Under the pieces are notes generated by a model that did no database searches, was not told where the DNA came from, and saw only the letters and a list, made by a program, of their open reading frames with translations. Positions 1 to 5,741 of a DNA stretch of 6,906 bases are shown piece by piece (position 1 is the stretch's first letter; each line of letters begins with the position of its first letter). This stretch comes from Firmicutes bacterium UBA5420 (lineage in GTDB: Bacteria; Bacillota; Limnochordia; Darwinibacteriales; Darwinibacteriaceae). The stretch is taken from the NCBI GenBank assembly GCA_002409455.1, contig DHNI01000128.1:1-6906 (forward strand), given 5' to 3'. A program made the translations under genes and the position numbers.

Positions 1-383
1 CGTCCGATGTACGCCCTGTTTGATTGCTTGCCGCTTTGTAGTTTCCGTGATTCTTGGCGCAAATCATCCAAACTTCTCTTGACCACAGTCTCAATGGCTT
101 CATTCTGGTCTTGAAGCTTCACGACCTCTTCTTGCAGAGCACATTTCAAAAGCTCTACCTCTTGATCGGCCCCCGCGTCTTCGTAGGACTGAATCTGTGT
201 CGTGAGATCATTGATTTCCCCAATGAGCAGAGTGCGCTCGTCAAATAACCTGAAAAAGCTCCCCCCAACTTCATCATCGCCGATAAGCTGATCAGGAGCA
301 AACCCAGCCATCGACGTGCTGAGTTTGCCTAACTGTCTAAATAGTTTTAGTTTTCGTTGATAAAGTTCAACAAGCACCTTCAT
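1..383 (-). CDS. FliT/FlgN-like flagellar chaperone, 3' end outside window
   Basis: This minus-strand frame stays open from just behind fliD to the window edge, giving 127 residues with no stop. The protein is almost entirely helical and charged. An N-terminal helix (VELYQRKLKLFRQLGKLS) is followed by FFRLFDERTLLIGEINDL and then a long helix containing EVVKLQDQNEAIETVVKRSL, ending near NRAYIG. Conserved leucines, a central D/E-R-x-x-L-I and the LQ-x-x-NE pattern are typical of FliT/FlgN-type chaperones, which hold late flagellar substrates such as FliD or the hook-associated proteins before export. The ATG at 383-381 sits 5 nt after AAGGG (393-389). A second ATG at 386-384 overlaps the fliD stop as TGATG. 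Translational coupling with fliD is likely. Family placement rests on pattern and position, so FliT against FlgN is unresolved. FliS is unlikely, because its N-terminal signature is absent. Confidence 0.68.
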   Translation of the reverse strand, partial: MKVLVELYQRKLKLFRQLGKLSTSMAGFAPDQLIGDDEVGGSFFRLFDERTLLIGEINDLTTQIQSYEDAGADQEVELLKCALQEEVVKLQDQNEAIETVVKRSLDDLRQESRKLQSGKQSNRAYIG

Positions 384-385
384 CA

Positions 386-1876
386 TCACCCTTGCATGCT
401 CATCAGTTGCTGAGTAAGCCAATCGCCTTGGGCATAGAGCTCACCGAGCACTCGCTCCATAGCTGTGAACTTTCTCCATTGATTCTCTTCATAGCGGAGA
501 AGGCGTTCTTCCATGGCGCTTAAGCGGGATTCATAATCTCGGATCTGCTTGCCCAAATAACTCTCATCGTAGGATATGCTTGCCTTACCGGCGGTCTCTG
601 TGAGCCGTTCCATACCCTTATCTAAGGCCGCATCTAATCGCCTTGCTATACCAGGTTCTGCAGTGCTTTTGTCACCACCTTGCATAAAGAGGTCTTGCAC
701 ACCGTCTGGGTTCTCTTCCACGGCAGCCCGTAGTTTGTCTTCATTGACATTCAAGCGACCATATTCGTACCATGAACCTGTGGTAATCCCAATTTGAGCC
801 ATGGTCATAGCATTACCATCTTCGTCCTTGACGACGGCTCCTAAAGCGATTCGCATTTCACTGAGAATCCCGCTCAGTATAGAATCGGAACGAAGCAACC
901 CGCTCTTGGCTTTCTCTTCCCAAAGCTCAATATCCTTGTCAGACATATCTGCCCTTTGGGCGTCAGTCAAAGGCGGGAAATCCCTGAAGGTTTCTTCACG
1001 GGTCATCAGGTTAAACTCATCAACCAATTCATTATAGAGATCCACGAATTCCTTGATTTTGTCCACAACAGCATCCACATCATGGCGAACTTCGATGCGA
1101 ACTGTAACTGGATTTTCCTTGTTCGCCTCCAGCAAGTTAACGGTAATTCCGTTCAGGTCAAAGGTATTGCTACTTTGATGCGTAATTAGGCCGTTTATTT
1201 CTACAATAGCATCTTGGCCGATCATTTCTTGGTCACCACGTCTTAATGTTCCAACAGCGGGTTGGTCGCCCTCTTCGCCTTCTATAGGCACTTCATCAAC
1301 GTCAACCTCTCCACCGAAGATCTCGGTAAAATTCTTGTCCACGATAATCTCTGCACCCGCACCAATTTCTTTCGTGGTAAAGGAGATCTGTGAGCCATGT
1401 GCGTAAGCGCTGATACCCAGATCCTTATCTTTGTTAATCTCCTTAGCAACAGTGGCTACGAAATCTTCAGCGGACTCATAGGAGCCCACGCTAATAGTTT
1501 TTCCATTGATCACAAAAGACTCAGGTGTGTTATCGTCCAATTCCACTGAATCAGAGACAAACTGGGCCGATGTAGCGAGCTGTGTGACCTTGAGATCATA
1601 TGTGCCGGGGCTCGCATCTCCCGCGGCAGTCACGTTCAAAATATCGGTACGCGACGAAGTCGCTATATTCCTTTGGAACGTACTTGGTAAGCGCAGGCCC
1701 AAAAGAAAACTATCAAACCGGTATAACTTCGTATTCACGTCGCGATAGGCGTCACGTTTCCATTCCGCTTTGACCTTCTGTTGAAACACCCTGTCAACCG
1801 GAATCCGCTGCGCAGTCATGATGTCCTTAATCATCTGCTCGGTATCGATCCCGGAATTCAGACCAGATATTCTCAT
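386..1876 (-). CDS. fliD: Flagellar filament cap protein FliD (hook-associated protein 2)
   Basis: FliD forms the cap at the distal end of the flagellum and folds exported flagellin into the filament. The 496-residue product begins MRISGLNSGIDTEQMIKDIM, the classic FliD_N opening, followed by the conserved WKRDAYRDVNTKL stretch (about residues 39-51). A variable, acid-rich middle section (about 110-215, with EVPIEGEEGD) precedes a flagellin-hook-like segment (QDAIVEINGL, about 221-230). The FliD_C domain runs from about 265 to the end, with the Bacillota signature PLTDAQRADMSDKDIELWEE, an IGITTGSW motif and a C-terminal coiled coil ending LTQQLMSMQG. I chose the ATG at 1876 because GAGG (1888-1885) lies 8 nt upstream. 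An ATG at 1879 and a GTG at 1885 are in-frame alternatives adding one or three residues. The gene follows a sigma-D-like promoter and is followed immediately by a chaperone gene. The identification is secure. Confidence 0.97.
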   Translation of the reverse strand: MRISGLNSGIDTEQMIKDIMTAQRIPVDRVFQQKVKAEWKRDAYRDVNTKLYRFDSFLLGLRLPSTFQRNIATSSRTDILNVTAAGDASPGTYDLKVTQLATSAQFVSDSVELDDNTPESFVINGKTISVGSYESAEDFVATVAKEINKDKDLGISAYAHGSQISFTTKEIGAGAEIIVDKNFTEIFGGEVDVDEVPIEGEEGDQPAVGTLRRGDQEMIGQDAIVEINGLITHQSSNTFDLNGITVNLLEANKENPVTVRIEVRHDVDAVVDKIKEFVDLYNELVDEFNLMTREETFRDFPPLTDAQRADMSDKDIELWEEKAKSGLLRSDSILSGILSEMRIALGAVVKDEDGNAMTMAQIGITTGSWYEYGRLNVNEDKLRAAVEENPDGVQDLFMQGGDKSTAEPGIARRLDAALDKGMERLTETAGKASISYDESYLGKQIRDYESRLSAMEERLLRYEENQWRKFTAMERVLGELYAQGDWLTQQLMSMQG

Positions 1877-1911
1877 CATTGTCACCTCATCCTTAAGGTT
1901 CTCTACTGTTA

Positions 1912-1939
1912 TTATCGACAGTTCTTCTCAATTACTTTA
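1912..1939 (-). promoter_or_regulatory. Sigma-D (sigma-28/FliA-type) promoter for fliD
   Basis: Read on the minus strand, TAAA (1939-1936) is followed by 16 nt and then GTCGATAA (1919-1912). The known flagellar sigma consensus is TAAA, about 15 nt, GCCGATAT or GCCGATAA, so the -35 is perfect and the -10 differs at one base from the enterobacterial form. Transcription would begin near 1905, about 30 nt before the fliD start. Late flagellar genes such as fliD are classic targets of this sigma factor, which supports the call. Start-site position is inferred from spacing. Confidence 0.72.
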
Positions 1940-2086
1940 ATCGGTGGGCAAAACTTCCAACTTGCTGGATGTACTTCGCCACAACCACAAAGACCCCTGC
2001 TATGAATCGCCGCCTGATCTCCCTTGTTTAGCAGTACAATTCCTGGGGAATAGTAAGTGTGAGTCTAGTGCAAGGTGGGTGAACAG

Positions 2087-2545
2087 ATGCCAGTACACTT
2101 TATATATCCAATTTACACAGCGGTACTAGCCTTGGCGTTAGTTGCCGTCGTGCCAAAGGAGCAGATGCGCGAACAAGCAATCCATGCAATTACCTTTGGC
2201 GGAGTCGGAAGCGTTGTCATGGTTTTCATCTACTCACCTTTCAACGCCTTTGAATGGATGAACAAGGGACCCTTTGGATACGGCAATATCGCCTTCTTTC
2301 CTCCTTTGGCATGGACAATTTACTTCATAATCTATTTCTATCTTCTCCCTCGAAAGAAACCCTGGATATATCTTTTTGTGCTCTTTGCTGCCTGCTACAG
2401 CACGCTCTTTTCCAATGTTCTGATGAATCTAGAGATTTTCCGGTGGAACAAGGGCAGGCTTTTGTTGCCGTTTTTTCTTTATCTGTCATGGTTTGCTGTT
2501 GTGACTTGGCTCTACACGAAAGTGCACCCCGTCAAACAAGAATGA
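2087..2545 (+). CDS. Unrecognised small integral membrane protein, five predicted helices
   Basis: I do not recognise this 152-residue protein and assign no function. Hydrophobic stretches suggest five membrane segments, at about residues 5-22, 32-49, 68-87, 92-112 and 125-143. Short loops carry the motifs VVPKEQMREQ, NKGPFGYGN, LPRKKPW, LFSNVLMNLE and RWNKGR. Tryptophan, proline and aromatic residues cluster at helix ends. The protein has no cleavable signal peptide and no soluble domain. The ATG at 2087 is preceded by the purine-rich AAGGTGGGTGA (2072-2082). An in-frame GTG at 2075 would add four residues but would lie inside that ribosome binding site. A possible -10 (TACAAT, 2035-2040) has only a poor -35. 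The gene stands alone, divergent from fliD and upstream of csp. Clear coding character and membrane topology make it a real gene. Confidence 0.82.
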   Translation: MPVHFIYPIYTAVLALALVAVVPKEQMREQAIHAITFGGVGSVVMVFIYSPFNAFEWMNKGPFGYGNIAFFPPLAWTIYFIIYFYLLPRKKPWIYLFVLFAACYSTLFSNVLMNLEIFRWNKGRLLLPFFLYLSWFAVVTWLYTKVHPVKQE

Positions 2546-2579
2546 CCGATGCCAGTGCCCTTTTTTCCCCATCTTGATC

Positions 2580-2600
2580 GTCATTTTGGGTCATTTTGGG
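2580..2600. repeat. Tandem 10-bp direct repeat upstream of csp
   Basis: TCATTTTGGG occurs twice in direct succession (2581-2590 and 2591-2600), and a preceding G extends the period by one base. The second copy ends 13 bp before the csp -35 box. A 10-bp period places both copies on the same face of the helix, as in paired activator or repressor sites. No known regulator motif is recognised, and two copies could be a chance duplication. Confidence 0.6.
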
Positions 2601-2613
2601 GCCCAGAAATTGT

Positions 2614-2642
2614 TTGACAGCAATCGACTTTTGTGATACAGT
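2614..2642 (+). promoter_or_regulatory. Housekeeping sigma-A promoter for csp, extended -10
   Basis: A perfect -35 box TTGACA (2614-2619) is separated by 17 nt from the -10 box TACAGT (2637-2642, 4 of 6 consensus bases). The TG at 2634-2635 makes it an extended -10. Transcription should begin near 2649, giving a leader of about 125 nt before csp, in keeping with the long leaders of many cold-shock mRNAs. It is among the best-matched promoters in the window. Confidence 0.8.
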
Positions 2643-2648
2643 GGACGC

Positions 2649-2773
2649 GGTTAAGACTTTAAATGAAGCGAACACACATGGCCTCGAGTTCTACCTTAGA
2701 GTGAGCACAAGGGTTTACACGGTTTGCGTAGTTTAGGCTTTTGACTAGAAAACAATCTTTAGGAGGCCATTGA
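2649..2773 (+). promoter_or_regulatory. Long csp leader with an anti-Shine-Dalgarno segment
   Basis: The inferred untranslated leader of csp contains ATGGCCTC (2678-2685), the exact reverse complement of GAGGCCAT (2763-2770), which covers half of the AGGAGG ribosome binding site (2761-2766). Pairing would give an 8-bp helix masking the site. The anti-site can also fold locally: CTC (2683-2685) with GAG (2703-2705), and TCTA (2690-2693) with TAGA (2697-2700). The two folds are mutually exclusive. A short reading frame (2663-2704, MKRTHMASSSTLE) spans the anti-site but has no good ribosome binding site. Temperature-dependent control is known for other cold-shock leaders; here it is inferred from pairing only. 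Confidence 0.5.
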
Positions 2774-2971
2774 ATGACTGGTAAAGTAAAATGGTTTAAC
2801 GCAGAAAAAGGGTTCGGTTTTATTGAGCGCGAAGATGGAGACGACGTATTCGTACACTTCTCCGCAATCCAAGGTAGCGGTTTCAAATCCCTGAACGAGG
2901 GTGACGAAGTCAGCTTTGATATCGTTGACGGTGACCGCGGCCCACAAGCTGCTAACGTAGTTCGTCTCTAG
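2774..2971 (+). CDS. csp: CspA/CspB-family cold-shock protein
   Basis: This 65-residue single-domain protein is a cold-shock nucleic-acid chaperone that binds single-stranded RNA and DNA through an OB fold and keeps mRNA unstructured. The sequence opens MTGKVKWFNAEKGFGFIERE. It carries RNP1 (KGFGFI, residues 12-17) and RNP2 (VFVHFS, 25-30), with the usual exposed aromatics W7, F8, F14, F16, F26, H28 and F29. It ends RGPQAANVVRL, as in Bacillus CspB, and its length is normal for the family. The start is fixed by AGGAGG (2761-2766), 7 nt upstream. The gene has its own promoter (2614-2642), a long leader and a strong terminator (3021-3055), so it is probably monocistronic. Paralogue assignment (CspA, B, C or D) is not possible from sequence alone. 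Confidence 0.98.
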   Translation: MTGKVKWFNAEKGFGFIEREDGDDVFVHFSAIQGSGFKSLNEGDEVSFDIVDGDRGPQAANVVRL

Positions 2972-3020
2972 ATCCAACCATTGCAGCGGCCTAGATAAGC
3001 TGCTTCAACAGAACATTAAT

Positions 3021-3055
3021 GAGAAACCCCATTCTTCCGAATGGGGTTTCTTTTT
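3021..3055 (+). terminator. Intrinsic terminator of csp
   Basis: A perfect 12-bp stem, GAAACCCCATTC (3023-3034) with GAATGGGGTTTC (3039-3050), closes a TTCC tetraloop and is followed at once by five T residues (3051-3055). An A-T pair extends the stem at its base. It lies about 50 nt after the csp stop. On the other strand the hairpin follows the 58-aa gene, but the T tract there is weak, so it mainly serves csp. Confidence 0.93.
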
Positions 3056-3062
3056 ACTTCAC

Positions 3063-3239
3063 CTAAGACTCCTCCACTTCCTCAAGCTGCTCCAAAACCC
3101 AGTTAAGTTCAGAGATCGCCTTTTCCAGAGCTTCATGACGGCTCTGATCCGAATGAATGAACAGCTTGAGTCCAACCTGCTCAGACTTGAGAATATTGAT
3201 GCGGTCGCGTATAAGACCGGCTACGGCAAATCGATTCAT
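3063..3239 (-). CDS. Small uncharacterised protein, 58 aa, with C-terminal coiled coil
   Basis: A complete minus-strand frame encodes 58 residues. It begins MNRFAVAGLIRDRINILKSE, continues with VGLKLFIHSDQSRHE, and ends ELNWVLEQLEEVEES. The second half is a strongly amphipathic acidic helix (about 34-56) with heptad-spaced L, I and V, so a coiled coil or helical dimer is likely. There is no membrane segment, signal peptide or metal-binding pattern. The ATG at 3239-3237 lies 7 nt after a run of seven G (3252-3246 on the minus strand), a purine-rich though unusual ribosome binding site. The gene is convergent with csp and divergent from degV. I do not recognise the family and propose no function. 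Coding character, start context and a tidy fit between neighbours support a real gene. Confidence 0.62.
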   Translation of the reverse strand: MNRFAVAGLIRDRINILKSEQVGLKLFIHSDQSRHEALEKAISELNWVLEQLEEVEES

Positions 3240-3367
3240 AGTTAGCCCCCCCAGAAAATTGATTGACTTCCCGGCTACAAGTTTTCGATTCCGAACACGT
3301 TAAGAAGGAATCTTCACAAAAACAGTCGAAGATATTTATGAATATGTTCCACAATGGAGGAATACTA

Positions 3368-4273
3368 GTGACCTTAAAAATCATCACCGACAGTGCCTGT
3401 GATTTACCTGACGATCTCATCCAGAAGTATGACATAGATGTGCTGCCCTTCTTGGTGTATGTCGATGACAAGGAGTATCGGGATGGCGTGAACATAACAA
3501 CCACAGAAGTGTATGATGCCATTCACGCAGGCAAAATTCCCACCACTGGGCAGGTGCCAATGGATGCAATCGCCACAACCTTCAAACGCTACGCTGACCA
3601 GGGACGACAATGCCTCTACTTAAGTTTTTCTTCAAAATTGTCAGGCACCTATAATACAGTGCGCTTGGTGGCCCAAGAAATGAAGAAGAGCTTCATGAAT
3701 TTTCAAGTGACCGTGGTCGATACCCTCAGTGGATCCCTTGGGCAAGGACTCATTGCCCTTGAAGCGGCGCAGATGGCTTTGGCAGGAATGGATCCTGCTG
3801 CCATCATCGAAAGGGCTCAAAAGCGCTCTAGCAACAATGTGGAACACATTTTTTCCGTAGATGACTTAGGCTACCTCCATCGTGGCGGACGGGTGAGTTA
3901 CGCCAGTGCCTTCTTGGGAGGGCTTTTACAAGTAAAACCAATTCTGCATGTACAGGATGGGCTCATGATTCCCTTCCAAAAAGTTCGGGGCAAGAATATG
4001 GCCATCAAACGTATTGTGGAATTAGTAAAGGAACGCTCCCTAGGCCATGCCGATCAAATCATCGGTATTACCCATGCCGATGATGCCCCTGTAGCCGAGC
4101 AGCTCAAGGCTATGCTCCGGGACACCCTAGGCTATCAGAAGTTTATTGTAAATTTAATCGGTAGTGTCTTAGCATGCCATATCGGGATTGGTGGTGTGGC
4201 GGTTTTTGCCGTCAACAGCAAGATCCCCGCAGCTAACCTCGGCCCCGCTATGGAAGAACACGGAGTTTTGTAG
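3368..4273 (+). CDS. degV: DegV family fatty-acid-binding protein (FakB-like)
   Basis: DegV/FakB proteins hold a fatty acid in a buried tunnel and present it to the kinase FakA, which phosphorylates it for phospholipid synthesis. The 301-residue product has the family's usual length and landmarks: ITDSACDLP (6-14), the TTGQVP loop (59-64), SSKLSGTYNT (88-97), VVDTLSGSLGQG (116-127), LGYLHRGGRVS (167-177), LLQVKPIL (186-193) and a C-terminal H271-x-G-x-G motif. In characterised FakB proteins, hydroxyl residues of the TT and SS loops and the late histidine bind the acyl carboxylate. The GTG at 3368 is the start, with GGAGG (3356-3360) 7 nt upstream; an in-frame TTG at 3265-3263 upstream lacks support. 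The usual proline of the C-terminal HxGPG motif is isoleucine here. No fakA is present, so the ligand and partner are inferred from the family. Confidence 0.93.
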   Translation: MTLKIITDSACDLPDDLIQKYDIDVLPFLVYVDDKEYRDGVNITTTEVYDAIHAGKIPTTGQVPMDAIATTFKRYADQGRQCLYLSFSSKLSGTYNTVRLVAQEMKKSFMNFQVTVVDTLSGSLGQGLIALEAAQMALAGMDPAAIIERAQKRSSNNVEHIFSVDDLGYLHRGGRVSYASAFLGGLLQVKPILHVQDGLMIPFQKVRGKNMAIKRIVELVKERSLGHADQIIGITHADDAPVAEQLKAMLRDTLGYQKFIVNLIGSVLACHIGIGGVAVFAVNSKIPAANLGPAMEEHGVL

Positions 4274-4279
4274 TTTTAT

Positions 4280-4308
4280 TTTACTTTTCGTTAACGCTGA
4301 GTTATACT
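4280..4308 (+). promoter_or_regulatory. Probable sigma-A promoter for tyrosine phenol-lyase
   Basis: TTTACT (4280-4285, 4 of 6 consensus bases) and TATACT (4303-4308, 5 of 6) are separated by exactly 17 nt in the AT-rich gap between degV and tpl. Transcription would start near 4315. An imperfect inverted repeat (CTAAATAT 4307-4314, ATATTAG 4323-4329) straddles the start site and could be an operator. No intrinsic terminator is visible after degV, so read-through from degV is also possible. Confidence 0.55.
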
Positions 4309-4350
4309 AAATATAAGACAAAATATTAGCAAAGAAATGGAGTGTAGCTC

Positions 4351-5727
4351 GTGGATTACAAGTATTTGGCTGAACCGTACAAGATTAAAATGGTTGAACC
4401 CATTGCTGTTACCACCAGACAGCAAAGGGAGGAAGCAATGGAAAGAGCAGGGTGGAACACATTTCTGCTTACCACAGATGATATCTACATCGATCTTTTG
4501 ACAGACAGTGGTACCAATGCCATGAGTGATAACCAATGGGCTGGCCTCATGCTTGGCGACGAAGCCTATTCTGGCAGCAGAAACTTTAAGCATCTACAAG
4601 AGGCTGTACGCGATCTCTACGGCTTTAAGCATGTAGTACCAACCCACCAAGGGCGCGGCGCAGAAAACATACTATCACAAATCATGATTAAGCCCGGTGA
4701 TTACGTGCCCGGTAACATGTATTTTACAACCACCCGTGCCCATCAAGAGATGAATGGGGCGACCTTTAGGGACATCATTATCGATGAGGCCCACGACTCC
4801 CAGAACGAACATCCCTTTAAGGGCAACGTAGACTTGAACAAATTGCAGGCCCTTATTGATGAAGTGGGGGCAGAACGCATTCCCTACATCTGCTTGGCGG
4901 TAACCGTAAATCTCGCGGGTGGCCAGCCTGTAGCCATGGAAAACATAAAAGCCGTCTACGAGCTTGCTCAAAAGTACAAGATTAAGGTCATGATGGATGC
5001 AACCCGCTGCGTTGAAAACGCCTGTTTTATTAAACAACGTGAGCCTGGCTATGAAAACAAAACCATCAAAGAGATCGTTCGCGAAATGTACAGCTATGCT
5101 GATGGATGCACCATGAGCGGAAAGAAAGATGGCATCGTAAATATCGGCGGATTCTTGGCCCTAAACGATGACGATCTCTATCAAAAGGCCACCAGTCTCG
5201 TCGTAGTTTACGAGGGTATGCCCTCCTATGGCGGCATGACTGGTCGTGACATGGAAGCATTAGCCCGCGGCCTGTACGAATCGGTGGATTATAATTTCAT
5301 AGCCCATCGCCTGGATCAGGTCAAATATTTAGGTGACAAACTCATTGAAGCGGGGATTCCCGTGGTAAAACCTATCGGCGGCCATGCTGTTTTCCTCGAT
5401 GCCCGCCAATTCTATCCGCATATTCCTCAAGAGGAGTTCCCCGCGCAAATGCTGGCAGCTCAGCTTTATCTTGAATCGGGCGTGCGCAGTATGGAACGGG
5501 GGATCATTTCGGCAGGACGTGACAAAGAGGGCAACCATTACTATCCCAAACTGGAATTAGTGCGTCTGACGATTCCGCGTCGGGTCTACACCTATGCACA
5601 TCTGGATGTTGTTGTAGATGCGGTGAAAGAGTTGTACGAACACAGGAAGCGAGTGAAGGGTCTCCGCTTTGTCTATGAACCGCCTGTACTGCGCTTCTTT
5701 ACTGCACGTTTTGAACCATTAGCATAA
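4351..5727 (+). CDS. tpl: Tyrosine phenol-lyase (EC 4.1.99.2)
   Basis: This PLP enzyme cleaves L-tyrosine to phenol, pyruvate and ammonium in the cytosol; the reaction is reversible. The 458-residue protein aligns end to end, from memory, with the 456-residue Citrobacter freundii enzyme. Visible landmarks are TDSGTNAMSD (51-60), GDEAY with E71 and Y73, THQGRGAEN (98-106), NMYFTTTR with T126, D216 and R219, SGKKD with the PLP lysine K259, VVVYEGMPSYGG (284-295) and R405. M381/R383 (SMERG) and F449/F450 (LRFFTARF) identify it as tyrosine phenol-lyase and not tryptophanase, which has valine and histidine at the corresponding specificity sites. The potassium ligands G54, E71 and N264 are present. 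GTG at 4351 follows GGAG (4339-4342) by 8 nt. The gene has its own likely promoter and ends before a long hairpin. No tyrosine transporter or regulator is adjacent. Confidence 0.97.
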   Translation: MDYKYLAEPYKIKMVEPIAVTTRQQREEAMERAGWNTFLLTTDDIYIDLLTDSGTNAMSDNQWAGLMLGDEAYSGSRNFKHLQEAVRDLYGFKHVVPTHQGRGAENILSQIMIKPGDYVPGNMYFTTTRAHQEMNGATFRDIIIDEAHDSQNEHPFKGNVDLNKLQALIDEVGAERIPYICLAVTVNLAGGQPVAMENIKAVYELAQKYKIKVMMDATRCVENACFIKQREPGYENKTIKEIVREMYSYADGCTMSGKKDGIVNIGGFLALNDDDLYQKATSLVVVYEGMPSYGGMTGRDMEALARGLYESVDYNFIAHRLDQVKYLGDKLIEAGIPVVKPIGGHAVFLDARQFYPHIPQEEFPAQMLAAQLYLESGVRSMERGIISAGRDKEGNHYYPKLELVRLTIPRRVYTYAHLDVVVDAVKELYEHRKRVKGLRFVYEPPVLRFFTARFEPLA

Positions 5728-5741
5728 ACGCGACATTGTTC

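Noticed and set aside
2014..2040. Promoter for the membrane-protein gene around TACAAT at 2035-2040
   Set aside because: The -10 is good, but the best -35 matches only three bases at 15-nt spacing, so it is noted only within the gene entry.
2561..2566. T6 run after the membrane-protein gene as an intrinsic terminator
   Set aside because: No stable hairpin precedes the T run within the usual distance.
2254..2577. 107-codon plus-strand frame overlapping the membrane-protein gene
   Set aside because: It is a +2 frame shadow with no ribosome binding site; the overlapped frame has clear membrane topology.
2659..2977. Two minus-strand frames opposite csp
   Set aside because: They run antisense across the leader and coding region of an unambiguous cold-shock gene and show no domain pattern.
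3263..3367. In-frame upstream extension of DegV from a TTG
   Set aside because: The 35 extra residues do not resemble the DegV N-terminus, and GGAGG is ideally placed for the GTG at 3368.
4675..5037. 120-codon minus-strand open frame inside tpl
   Set aside because: It lies wholly opposite a complete, well-conserved enzyme gene, has no recognisable domain, and follows from the codon pattern of tpl.
4351..5727. Tryptophanase (tnaA) as the identity of the PLP lyase
   Set aside because: M381/R383 and F449/F450 match tyrosine phenol-lyase specificity residues; tryptophanase has valine and histidine at the corresponding sites.
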